From assembly GCA_902373515.1 (NCBI GenBank), contig CABKML010000013.1, forward strand, positions 1 to 38,879: 38,879 bases of DNA, in the 5' to 3' direction. This DNA is from an uncultured Eubacteriales bacterium. GTDB lineage: Bacteria; Bacillota; Clostridia; Saccharofermentanales; Fastidiosipilaceae. The notes beneath the pieces were generated by a model. That model saw only the letters and a program-made list of their open reading frames with translations. It was not told where the DNA came from and ran no database searches. The translations under genes and the position numbers were made by a program. The number at the start of each line of letters is the position of its first letter. The first letter of the stretch is position 1. This document shows positions 28,724 through 36,647 of the stretch, piece by piece.

Positions 28724-30799
28724 ATGCAGAAATATACAGCAGATAGGGTGCGTAATATCTCTTTATTGGGACATAGCGGTAGCGGTAAGACCAGTTTTAT
28801 AGAGGCGGTATTGTTCGATTGCGGTAACATTGACCGTATGGGCAAGTCCAATGACGGTACATTGACGATGGATTTTGATGCCGAGGAAATCAGAAGACAT
28901 ATTACGATAAATACCTCAGTAGCTTCTTGTGAGTGGCGCAATGCTGTAATCAGCTTTATTGATACTCCGGGTGATTTCGACTTCATGGGTGAAGTACAGC
29001 AGGCCTTAAGAGTTTCAGGCGCCTCTTTGATTTTAGTTAACGCCAAAAGCAGTATCGAAGTCGGCGTGGAAAAATCGGTCCGCTATTTGCAGCGTCCGGG
29101 TATTCCTTACGGCTTTTTAATTAATGCGATGGATGATGAAAATGCCGATTTTTCGCGTTGCCTATTGGATTTGAAAAATCGTTACGGTCGTAATGTCGTA
29201 CCTTTTGTTCTACCGATTAAAGAAAACGGAAAATTCGTCGGTCTGGTCAACGTAATTACGCTCAAGGCTTATCGTTTTGCCGAGAAGGCGACGGTGAAAG
29301 AGTGTGAGATTCCGGCGGAATATCGGGATTTAGCCGACCAATATCATAGTGAACTGGTAGAACAGGCGGCGGAAAGCTCCGATGAACTTATGGAGAAATT
29401 TTTCAGCGGGGAAGAATTCAGCGCCGATGAATTTACTGAAGGTTTGAAAGAGCGGATTCTGCATCGTCACCTGTTGCCCGTTATGGCCTGTGCCGCTACG
29501 ACCAATTCCGGTGTAAGTACGGTCCTGGATTTGCTGTTGGATTATTTCCCGGCAGCAACCCATAAAGTTGTACAAGCTCTGACCCCGGACGGTACGAATG
29601 TGGAATTGACTTCCGATCCTAAAGGTCCGTTGGCTGCCTTGGTCTTCAAGACCATCGCCGATCCTTTTGTCGGTAAAATCTCATTATTCCGTGTTTACAG
29701 CGGCAGTTTGAAGAACGGCACGACAGTTTATAACGCCAATCGCAATAAAGAAGAACGAATTACCAATTTGTCGTTTATTGTCGGCAAGAAACAGTACGAA
29801 ACCAAAGAAGTTACAGCCGGAGATATCGGAGCTTTGACCAAGTTGACTGATACCCAAACGGGTGATACTTTGTCGGAAAAAGCTCATCCTCTGAGTTTGC
29901 CGTCCATCGTTCTGCCTTCACCCTGCTTCAGCATGGCTATTTATCCGGTTAAACAGGGGGAAGAGGAGAAAATTGCTCAAGGCTTGGCGAAGCTGAAAGA
30001 AGAGGATCCGACTTTTACTTATTACACCAATAAAGAAACGAAACAGATGATTATTTCCGGTTTGGGCGAGATGCAACTGGATGTGCTTGTTTCCAAATTG
30101 AAGAATAAATACAAGGTGCAGGCGGAACTGCAGGAGCCGAAAGTACCTTATCGTGAGACGATTAGGAAGAAAGTTAAAGCGCAGGGTAAACATAAGAAAC
30201 AGTCCGGCGGCCATGGTCAATACGGCGACGTCTGGGTAGAGTTTGAACCTAATCCGGAACAGGAAGATATGGTTTTCGAAGAGAAAGTCTTCGGCGGTGC
30301 CGTGCCTAAAAATTATTTCCCGGCGGTTGAAAAAGGTCTGCGGGAAGCTTGCAAGTCGGGTGTTCTGGCCGGATATCCGGTGGTTAATTTGAAGGCAACT
30401 TTGGTTGACGGCTCTTATCATGAAGTGGATTCTTCCGAAATGGCATTCAAGATTGCCGCATCTTTGGCCTATAAAGCCGGATTGGAGAAGGCTTCACCGG
30501 TTTTGATGGAACCTTATTCCGCTGTTGAAATTCATGTGCCGGAGAGCAACATGGGTGATATAATGGGAGATATAAATAAAAGGCGCGGTCGAATTTTAGG
30601 GATTGAGCACAAAGCTGATTTCAGCGTTATTTCGACCGAAGTGCCGACAAGCGAGATGGCGCGCTATGCCACGGATTTACGTTCTATGACACAAGGCAGA
30701 GGTTGGTATACTATCAGTTTCTTGCGTTATGAACAGATGCCGAAAGAGTATGCGGATAAGGTAATTGCCGCCAAAGCAGCCGAAAAGGCGAAAGATTAA
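28724..30799 (+). CDS. EF-G-like translation-factor GTPase (EF-G paralogue)
   Basis: 691 residues with full EF-G architecture: P-loop GHSGSGKTS (from residue 16), G3 DTPGDFDF, domain II, domain III (LGEMQLDVLVSKLKNKY), domain IV (KQSGGHGQYGDVWVEFEP) and domain V ending near MTQGRGWYTISFLRYEQMP. Two motifs depart from canonical EF-G: the switch I element reads RRHITIN rather than RGITI, and the G4 guanine-specificity motif NKxD reads NAMD (134-137). This resembles the EF-G-2/FusA2-like clade rather than the housekeeping factor, which should be encoded elsewhere near rpsL-rpsG. AAGGAGG gives a strong ribosome site. Its role (ribosome release, protection or other) is unknown. Confidence 0.85.
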   Translation: MQKYTADRVRNISLLGHSGSGKTSFIEAVLFDCGNIDRMGKSNDGTLTMDFDAEEIRRHITINTSVASCEWRNAVISFIDTPGDFDFMGEVQQALRVSGASLILVNAKSSIEVGVEKSVRYLQRPGIPYGFLINAMDDENADFSRCLLDLKNRYGRNVVPFVLPIKENGKFVGLVNVITLKAYRFAEKATVKECEIPAEYRDLADQYHSELVEQAAESSDELMEKFFSGEEFSADEFTEGLKERILHRHLLPVMACAATTNSGVSTVLDLLLDYFPAATHKVVQALTPDGTNVELTSDPKGPLAALVFKTIADPFVGKISLFRVYSGSLKNGTTVYNANRNKEERITNLSFIVGKKQYETKEVTAGDIGALTKLTDTQTGDTLSEKAHPLSLPSIVLPSPCFSMAIYPVKQGEEEKIAQGLAKLKEEDPTFTYYTNKETKQMIISGLGEMQLDVLVSKLKNKYKVQAELQEPKVPYRETIRKKVKAQGKHKKQSGGHGQYGDVWVEFEPNPEQEDMVFEEKVFGGAVPKNYFPAVEKGLREACKSGVLAGYPVVNLKATLVDGSYHEVDSSEMAFKIAASLAYKAGLEKASPVLMEPYSAVEIHVPESNMGDIMGDINKRRGRILGIEHKADFSVISTEVPTSEMARYATDLRSMTQGRGWYTISFLRYEQMPKEYADKVIAAKAAEKAKD

Positions 30800-30854
30800 G
30801 GCGCTTGTCATTAAAATCTGATCTATTGTAATAATAGATAAATTTATGAACGAG

Positions 30855-30884
30855 AAAAGCAGGTTACATTGTAGCCTGCTTTTT
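30855..30884. terminator. Bidirectional intrinsic terminator
   Basis: AAAAGCAGG (30855-30863) pairs with CCTGCTTTT (30875-30883), with further pairing inside. Flanking A- and T-runs let it serve both the EF-G-like gene (plus) and the ECF gene (minus). Confidence 0.9.
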
Positions 30885-30906
30885 GACTGTTTTCGTTTGC
30901 TTATTT

Positions 30907-31518
30907 TTAATGGAAGAAATGTTTCAAATGACTATGTTTCAAGGCTTTATAGAGAGCTACATAAATAACTGCGCCGAGGATGGCGGATAAAACGGCATTG
31001 AACCAAGTCACTCCGGCAGAAATTTTGACGAATATTTTGGCCGGTGAAGTGGCGGAGCCCAAGAGATAGGTATGGTAGAAATAGCTGCTGACAGGTGCCA
31101 GTATGGCGTTGGTAACCAGGCCGGCAATCATGGCGATAGCGGCGTTAAGGTAATGCCGGGTCGATTCTGTGGGGGTATTGCGGCTGAGAGCTTTGAAACT
31201 GTAATAACAAACTGCTGCCATGACAATTTTAAGAATCAGCGTTTCGGGGGCGACGTGGGCATAACCGCTGAACATGTCGGCGAGGAACAGGCCGATTGCC
31301 GGTCCCAATAGACCGTAAGGGGCGGCAATTAATAAAGGCGCTAAGACCACCAGGGTGTTGGCAGCATGAAAGCTGGTTTTGGTAACACCGATATTAATAT
31401 CGACGCGTAGAAAAACGAAGACCACATAACTGATAGCGGCGAATAAACCGGCGAGCACCAAGTTGACCAACGTATCGTGATAGGGACGAATCGGACGGGA
31501 CTGTTCATTAATTGACAT
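30907..31518 (-). CDS. ECF transporter S component, substrate unknown
   Basis: 203 residues from the second ATG at 31518, which is 9 bases from GGTGG; an ATG at 31524 is only 3 bases from it. About five to six hydrophobic segments run through the protein. The stretch SFHAANTLVVLAPLLIAAPY followed by GLLGPAIGLFLADMFSGYAH and APETLILKIVMAAV matches the S-component family whose members bind vitamins or related compounds with high affinity and pair with the EcfA/EcfA'/EcfT energy-coupling module. That module is not in the window, so this is probably a group II (shared-module) S component. No riboswitch could be recognised in its leader. Confidence 0.8.
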   Translation of the reverse strand: MSINEQSRPIRPYHDTLVNLVLAGLFAAISYVVFVFLRVDINIGVTKTSFHAANTLVVLAPLLIAAPYGLLGPAIGLFLADMFSGYAHVAPETLILKIVMAAVCYYSFKALSRNTPTESTRHYLNAAIAMIAGLVTNAILAPVSSYFYHTYLLGSATSPAKIFVKISAGVTWFNAVLSAILGAVIYVALYKALKHSHLKHFFH

Positions 31519-31557
31519 GGGCATAAACCACCTTTTCTTTGAGTTTTGCGTGCGTAT

Positions 31558-31566
31558 ATTATATCA
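31558..31566 (-). promoter_or_regulatory. Extended -10 promoter of the ECF S gene
   Basis: Minus-strand TGATATAAT is an extended -10 (TGnTATAAT), 40 bases upstream of the start codon. The -35 region is weak. Confidence 0.6.
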
Positions 31567-31737
31567 GGAATTGCGGGAAGTTACGGTAAAAAGTAATATT
31601 TGATTTGTTTTTTTGCATGATTATTAGGGAAAATTTGAGATTTTCGGGGAATGTTTGTGCTTTTGTGCAATCTGTAGCAAAAACTAATAAAAGATTATGC
31701 ATTCGGCCGAAAATAAGGGTCGGTTCTTATTGATATA

Positions 31738-31765
31738 TTGACACCGGGCAGCAAAAAAATAAAAT
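31738..31765 (+). promoter_or_regulatory. Promoter of the small membrane protein gene
   Basis: TTGACA, 16-base spacer, TAAAAT, followed 17 bases later by GAGGAGG. Confidence 0.7.
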
Positions 31766-31798
31766 ACAATCATACCGTAAGAGGAGGTTGACTTGTTT

Positions 31799-32056
31799 AT
31801 GAAAAAATTTTCAGTGGTGGTAGACGCCGTTATAGCGTTGATGTATGTTGTTTTAGTTTTGGCAGCAATATTTTTCAAGGATTTAACGTTATTTAACGAT
31901 TCACTTAAAGTGATGGGATTCCTGAGTTTGTTTGTTGCGCCAATAGTCGGAATCGTATGCGGCTTTTTCTCGTTCAAAGAGAAAAAATACATATCTTTAG
32001 TTTTCAGCATATTACTTATTTTTACATTCCCGATTATAATGTCGTTACCGGTATAA
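31799..32056 (+). CDS. Small hypothetical membrane protein
   Basis: 85 residues starting MKKFSVVVDAVIALMYVVLV; a TTG six bases earlier is a less likely start. Three hydrophobic segments (about 6-26, 37-57 and 64-82) are separated by short charged loops, including FKEKKY. I do not recognise a family. It has a near-consensus promoter, a strong GAGGAGG ribosome site and a strong terminator, so it is a complete single-gene unit and very probably expressed. It lies between an ECF S component and an aminopeptidase, with no functional hint. Confidence 0.7.
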   Translation: MKKFSVVVDAVIALMYVVLVLAAIFFKDLTLFNDSLKVMGFLSLFVAPIVGIVCGFFSFKEKKYISLVFSILLIFTFPIIMSLPV

Positions 32057-32076
32057 AAACGCGCGAATGATTGTGG

Positions 32077-32106
32077 AGGCTGTTTCCCGGGAAACAGCCT
32101 TTTTTT
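32077..32106 (+). terminator. Strong intrinsic terminator with perfect 24-base palindrome
   Basis: A perfect palindrome at 32077-32100, with core TGTTTCCCGGGAAACA, followed by seven T. It ends the small membrane protein gene. Confidence 0.9.
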
Positions 32107-32117
32107 CGGCGCCAACA

Positions 32118-32147
32118 TTGGCAAAAACAGTGCAAAAAGTTTATAAT
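32118..32147 (+). promoter_or_regulatory. Promoter of the aminopeptidase C gene
   Basis: TTGGCA, 18-base spacer, TATAAT; the leader of about 27 bases holds AGGAAAGAG before the ATG at 32181. Confidence 0.7.
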
Positions 32148-32180
32148 TGACCAATAGTTGTGCAGGAAAGAGAGAATAAT

Positions 32181-33638
32181 ATGCCGGAAACAGAAAAAGA
32201 TGTAAAAAAAGAAAAAAAGACGAAAGCCATTAAGCTGAAAAATTACAAATTACCCCAAATTGCCGAACTGGACGCCAATCAGACCGTTAACAGTGAATTA
32301 TATGCTCAATTTCAAAAAGACTTCGCTGCTTCAGCCGCGAATAAAGTTATAGCGTCGGCTATTTGCAATGTCGGTATCGCCGAAGCCAGCTTCAACAACA
32401 ACATGTTGCGGGACGAACGCTTCGTTTTTTCGAACGAAACGAAACGCGGCGGTATAACGAATCAGAAACAGTCGGGACGTTGCTGGCTCTTTGCCGCCCT
32501 GAATGAAGCTCGTGTCAGCATCATGGAAACATTGCAATTGGATGATTTTGAATTGTCCGAGAATTACATGTGTTTCTATGAGAAAATGGAAAAGTCCAAC
32601 GCCTTCTTGGAGAACATTATCGCAACTTTGAATAAGGATGTTTATAGCCGCGACTTTAACTTTGTTAAGGACAATGCAGCCGATGACGGCGGATTCTTCG
32701 AGTGGTATGCCGATTTGGTAACTAAATACGGCGTGGTGCCCAAAGCTTGTATGCCGGAAACATTCCATTCTTCCAATACTACCTTTATGGTAGAAGCTTT
32801 GAATGAACGCTTGTATCGTACGGCGATGCAGATGCGCAATGCTTATGCTGCCGCTTATCCGGCCGGGGAAGAACCGACAGCGGAGTTTGTTCGGGAAATG
32901 CGGCAAAAGAAAGAAGCCTGTCTGAGCGAAATTTACAATATTTGCGTTAAATCCTTAGGCGAACCGCCGACAACGGTTAATTTCGCTTATATGGATAAAA
33001 AGAAGAAAAAGCAGGAAATTAAAGGTATTACGCCGAAAGAATTTTACGAGAAATATTGCGGCTTGCCGCTGGAGGATATGGTGGTGCTGACCAACGATCC
33101 GACCGAGCGTTTTGCCGACGGTACAGCCGTAACTTACAAATATTGCCAATTGGTGCAAGAAGGTAAGGGCCTGTTGCAATTATTGGCACCGATGGAAGAA
33201 TTGACTGCAGCTGCCGTTAAATCCATTAAAGCCGGTCAACCGATGTGGTTCGCCTGCGATGTCGGTAAATCTTCCGATCGTAAAAAAGGTTACTTGGATC
33301 ATGAAACTTATCTGACGGATTTGACGTTAACTCCCGTCGGCGAGTTCAGCAAGAAAGATCGGACAATTATCGGTGAAACACAGCTTAATCATGCTATGCT
33401 TCTGTGCGGCGTCGATTTGACGGAAGACGGTGAAGTCAAGAAGTGGAAAGTTGAGAACAGCTGGGGCGATACGGTCGGCGAGAAAGGCGTTTTCAGCATG
33501 AGCCATCAATGGTTCCTGAATAACACATATCAAGTAATAGTCAATAAAAAGTATGTTTCCAAGTCGATTCTGGCCGGATTGAAGAAGAAACCGCAGGAGA
33601 TTGAACCTTGGAAAATGATTTGTTTCCCGGGAAAATAA
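32181..33638 (+). CDS. pepC: Aminopeptidase C / bleomycin hydrolase (peptidase C1B)
   Basis: 485 residues from ATG 32181 (AGGAAAGAG upstream); a GTG at 32160 would add seven residues but is upstream of that site. The papain-like catalytic residues are all present: Cys101 in QKQSGRCWLFA, His404 in LNHAMLLCGVD and Asn426 in VENSWGDTVGEKG. The family forms hexamers with inward-facing active sites and trims peptides from the N-terminus in the cytoplasm. There is no signal peptide. It is about 40 residues longer than PepC of lactic acid bacteria, mainly from a Lys-rich N-terminus and loops. Own promoter and own terminator make it a single-gene unit. Confidence 0.95.
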   Translation: MPETEKDVKKEKKTKAIKLKNYKLPQIAELDANQTVNSELYAQFQKDFAASAANKVIASAICNVGIAEASFNNNMLRDERFVFSNETKRGGITNQKQSGRCWLFAALNEARVSIMETLQLDDFELSENYMCFYEKMEKSNAFLENIIATLNKDVYSRDFNFVKDNAADDGGFFEWYADLVTKYGVVPKACMPETFHSSNTTFMVEALNERLYRTAMQMRNAYAAAYPAGEEPTAEFVREMRQKKEACLSEIYNICVKSLGEPPTTVNFAYMDKKKKKQEIKGITPKEFYEKYCGLPLEDMVVLTNDPTERFADGTAVTYKYCQLVQEGKGLLQLLAPMEELTAAAVKSIKAGQPMWFACDVGKSSDRKKGYLDHETYLTDLTLTPVGEFSKKDRTIIGETQLNHAMLLCGVDLTEDGEVKKWKVENSWGDTVGEKGVFSMSHQWFLNNTYQVIVNKKYVSKSILAGLKKKPQEIEPWKMICFPGK

Positions 33639-33663
33639 AATCCTTTATTTAATCAGGTGCTTG

Positions 33664-33699
33664 AACGGTCGGGTAATATTGCCGGGCCGTTTACTTTTT
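33664..33699 (+). terminator. Intrinsic terminator of the aminopeptidase gene
   Basis: AACGG (33664-33668) pairs with CCGTT (33687-33691), with an inner GGTAAT/ATTGCC stem, then a T-run at 33695-33699. Confidence 0.8.
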
Positions 33700-33789
33700 C
33701 ACAGAGAATATACAAACTACGGGTGAGAAATAGGCTAAGATATGAGGGAGCTTGCGGCGTGTTGCGCGCCGGGACGGGAGTTGAACAGT

Positions 33790-34752
33790 ATGGAACTGAG
33801 CTTGGTTATGCCTTGTTTTAATGAGTCGCGGCAGATTTTGACAACTTTTGCACATTTGGCCGGCTACATTAAGAATGTTCTGAGTCGCAAGGCGGACAAA
33901 TTGACAGTGATTGCCGTTGATGACGGTTCAAAAGATGATACTTGGACATGTTTGGCGGAGGCAAAGCAGAATCTTTTAAAGGAAGTTGCCGGTACGGTGA
34001 ATGTTCGGGTGAAGTTGCTGCGTTTTTCGAGAAATTTCGGGAAAGAGGCTGCGCTGCTTGCCGGAATTCGGGCCGTTTCGCCGACAGCTGCAGCTACTGT
34101 TATTCTTGATGCCGATTTGCAACATCCTTTAGAAGTGATTGTACCGATGATTGATAAATTCCTGGCTACCGGGGCGGATATCGTCGATGCTGTTAAGTCC
34201 GATCGCGGCAAGGAGTCGGGCCTTAATCGGTGGTTAGCCAATTCTTTTTATGACTTCTTCGATAAGCATAGTCGGGTTAATTTGAAAAATATGGCCGATT
34301 TTAAGCTCCTGAGTGCCCGGGCAGTGCGGATTTTGGCGGATTTGCCGGAACATGAGCGTTTCTTTCGGGCCTTGTGTTCCTGGATCGGCTTTAAGCATGC
34401 GGAAGTGCAGTTTGAGGTGGCCGAGCGGGAAGTGGGCGTGTCTAAATGGTCTTTTCGCAGTAAAGTCAATTTGGCGAGCGATGCTTTTTACGCTTTTTCC
34501 GATGTGCCTGTGTTTTTGCAGTTTCTGGAAATTGTATTTGTAATTCTTTTGGGTGTGGGGCAGGTGGCTTATTTTGCTTTTATTCTGCTGGCGCAAAAAA
34601 GGCCTTTGGATCGCTTGGATTATTTAACTTTTATTGTGCTGCTGGGAGTGTTTTTAATTTTAGGCAGTAATTTGTTGAAGTCTTTATATTTGCAACGGCT
34701 TTATAAGGCGGCTTTGAATCGACCGCAATACATTATTATGCAGGAAGATTGA
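33790..34752 (+). CDS. Family 2 glycosyltransferase (GtrB/DPM1-like, polyprenyl-phosphate type)
   Basis: 320 residues from ATG 33790, which follows CGGGAG at a good distance and starts MELSLVMPCFNES, the normal GT2 N-terminus; an ATG at 33742 would add 16 residues. The nucleotide-sugar site shows VIAVDDGSKDDTW and the metal-binding DADLQHPLEV. The later signature GVSKWSFRSKVNLASDAFYAFS is typical of bacterial GtrB/YfdH/DPM1-like enzymes that move a sugar onto undecaprenyl phosphate. Two membrane segments end the protein (about 245-270 and 280-305). It would supply lipid-linked sugars for cell-envelope decoration; sugar unknown. No flippase (GtrA) gene is adjacent. Confidence 0.88.
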   Translation: MELSLVMPCFNESRQILTTFAHLAGYIKNVLSRKADKLTVIAVDDGSKDDTWTCLAEAKQNLLKEVAGTVNVRVKLLRFSRNFGKEAALLAGIRAVSPTAAATVILDADLQHPLEVIVPMIDKFLATGADIVDAVKSDRGKESGLNRWLANSFYDFFDKHSRVNLKNMADFKLLSARAVRILADLPEHERFFRALCSWIGFKHAEVQFEVAEREVGVSKWSFRSKVNLASDAFYAFSDVPVFLQFLEIVFVILLGVGQVAYFAFILLAQKRPLDRLDYLTFIVLLGVFLILGSNLLKSLYLQRLYKAALNRPQYIIMQED

Positions 34753-34813
34753 GAAAAGTTGTGTAATCAGGCAGATACCGGCGATTGGGTTGCCGGATCT
34801 GTGGTGAAGGGAG

Positions 34814-34843
34814 AAAAGGGGCGAAGTTTTCGCCTCTTTTTTT
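34814..34843 (+). terminator. Intrinsic terminator of the glycosyltransferase gene
   Basis: GGGGCGAA (34818-34825) pairs with TTCGCCTC (34829-34836, one G-U), with A-run before and seven T after. Confidence 0.9.
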
Positions 34844-35150
34844 GTTGAATTGATCGGCGGCCGGTGCAGGAAGTCGGGCAGAAGATAATAGTCCGTGACG
34901 CTTGACGGCAACGGTCGGTAGCAACTATTAAAGGCAAGTCAAGAGTTGAAAAAGAACAAAAAAACATAAAAATTCCCAAATAAAACCAAGAAAAACCGGA
35001 AAAATCAGGAAAATGTTCGACACTATTCATATCGGTAAGAAATATTCGCTGATAAAAATGGGAATTTAGGCCTTAAAAATACGAATTTTTGTCTTTAATC
35101 TGTACAAATTGCATAAAAACTCAAGAAAAACAAAAGTAAATTATGTTCCT

Positions 35151-35179
35151 TTTTCACTAAAAATGTAGTATAGTATATA
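35151..35179 (+). promoter_or_regulatory. Candidate promoter of the permease operon
   Basis: TTTTCA, 17-base spacer, TATATA; an overlapping TATAGT lies at 35169. A strong AAAGGAGG ribosome site follows before ATG 35206. Confidence 0.45.
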
Positions 35180-35205
35180 CAAATAGCAAAAGGAGGTTTC
35201 CTACA

Positions 35206-36615
35206 ATGGGAAACAATAAAGAAAAAAAGGAAGGATTGCAGAAAAGTCTGGCGTTGATTTTTGTCTACACCGTGGCTACCGGTTCAATCTTTACTTACGT
35301 TAGTTATTGGGATTCCGTATTCTTTAATTATTGCGGAGCGGGTACATTCTTAGCTTTTGCCCTGATGTCTCTGGCTATTCTGCCGGTAGCTTTGGTTTAC
35401 AGCGAATTGTCCTCCTTGTTCCATACGGCGGGCGGTGAACTGATTTACAATACGGTCGGTTTGAATAAACACATCGGTTTTCTGGCATCGTGGTTGATTA
35501 TGGCGGCGTGGATTTCAGTGCCGCCGGCAGTAGTTATGGCTATTGCGACTTACATCAGCAGAACCTTCGGTCTGGCTTTGAATTTTGAAAGCATTATGAT
35601 TATCGGTGTAATTATTTTACTGCTGGTTTTCTTTATGAGTCTGCAGGATATTCAGTTCCTGGTTAAAGCGCAGGCGTTCTGCCTCTTTGCCAATATTACG
35701 GGCACTGTGCTTACGGGCTTGCTTCTTTTGTGTTCCGGTCATTGGAGTTTCAGCAATTTGAGCAATATGTTCCAAACTAATTTAACTCAAATTAACGGTA
35801 TTCCCGGCTGGATTATCGGTATGGCGCTGTTGATTACCCCGTTTTTCGGTTTTGAAACGGTACCGCAAATGGTCGAAGAGGGAGACTTCCCGATTTCCAA
35901 TACCAAGAAAGCAATTTGCGGCTCGGTTTTGACTTGCGGAACTATTTACACCTTCTTCTTCTTCTGCGTTGCCGGGTTGGACAGCTTTCAGACGCTGCTT
36001 GCCGGCGGTAAAGACGGCTTTATGACAATTACAGCTATGCAACAGATTTTAGGCTGGAAGATTTGGCCGCTGATTTACGGTCTGTTATCAATCCTGTTGG
36101 GTATGACGGCTTCCATTTTGGGCTTCTGGATGTCTATTGTCAGAATGCTTTATGCGATGGGTAAGAAGAATTTCTTGCCGGCAATATTTACAAAAGTAAA
36201 TAAGCACAGCCAACCTATTGTACCTAATATTTTCCTGTTGGCTATTACTTTGACCTTTGTTTTGATTCAAAACGCTACCACCTTTATGAACGACTTCTTC
36301 AACTTGATGTCTTTCGGTTGTGCCTGCGCCTATGCGATTACGATGATTTCGGCCATCAGTATCAGAAGTCAACATAAAGACTGGTACAAGAATAATAAAA
36401 ATCTGGTTAGAGGCGGCAATTTCACGCGTCTGTTGGCGATGGTTATCATGGTTGCCATTGCTTATTTCTGTACTTTGGGTCAGGGTCGAGGTTCGTGGAT
36501 TTCTTTCGGTGTCTATATGGGCGTCGGCGTGCTGATTTGGCTCTGGATGGTCTGTGTCAGATGGCGTAAAACTAAGGTTTTAATCGAAACACCTGCAGGT
36601 GAGCAGGAATTTTAA
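35206..36615 (+). CDS. APC-superfamily amino acid/polyamine permease
   Basis: 469 residues with about 12 membrane segments through the full length and a short charged cytoplasmic N-terminus. The first helix region VYTVATGSIFTYVSYWDSVF stands where APC carriers have their substrate-binding unwound helix, and AGGELIYNTVGLNKHIGFLASW matches the conserved second-to-third helix region of the family. PNIFLLAITLTFVL near the C-terminal third is also typical. Substrate is unknown; amino acids or amines are expected. The UcpA-like dehydrogenase follows after 32 bases with its own ribosome site, so the pair forms an operon ended by the terminator at 37487. Confidence 0.85.
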   Translation: MGNNKEKKEGLQKSLALIFVYTVATGSIFTYVSYWDSVFFNYCGAGTFLAFALMSLAILPVALVYSELSSLFHTAGGELIYNTVGLNKHIGFLASWLIMAAWISVPPAVVMAIATYISRTFGLALNFESIMIIGVIILLLVFFMSLQDIQFLVKAQAFCLFANITGTVLTGLLLLCSGHWSFSNLSNMFQTNLTQINGIPGWIIGMALLITPFFGFETVPQMVEEGDFPISNTKKAICGSVLTCGTIYTFFFFCVAGLDSFQTLLAGGKDGFMTITAMQQILGWKIWPLIYGLLSILLGMTASILGFWMSIVRMLYAMGKKNFLPAIFTKVNKHSQPIVPNIFLLAITLTFVLIQNATTFMNDFFNLMSFGCACAYAITMISAISIRSQHKDWYKNNKNLVRGGNFTRLLAMVIMVAIAYFCTLGQGRGSWISFGVYMGVGVLIWLWMVCVRWRKTKVLIETPAGEQEF

Positions 36616-36647
36616 TGAAAAAGCAATTGAATTAAAGGAGAATTATT

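Larger units (their letters stand above)
34753..35205. other. 453-base intergenic region
   Basis: Holds the terminator of the glycosyltransferase gene (34814-34843), then an A-rich stretch with no credible gene on either strand. A perfect 9-base inverted repeat AAATTCCCA (34970-34978) / TGGGAATTT (35059-35067) and an A/T hairpin AAAAAT-acga-ATTTTT (35075-35090) lie upstream of the permease promoter. No known riboswitch or T-box could be recognised by eye. Confidence 0.6.

Noticed and set aside
31525..31700. Riboswitch upstream of the ECF S component
   Set aside because: No recognisable conserved riboswitch core by eye; only an extended -10 and a short leader of about 33 bases were seen.
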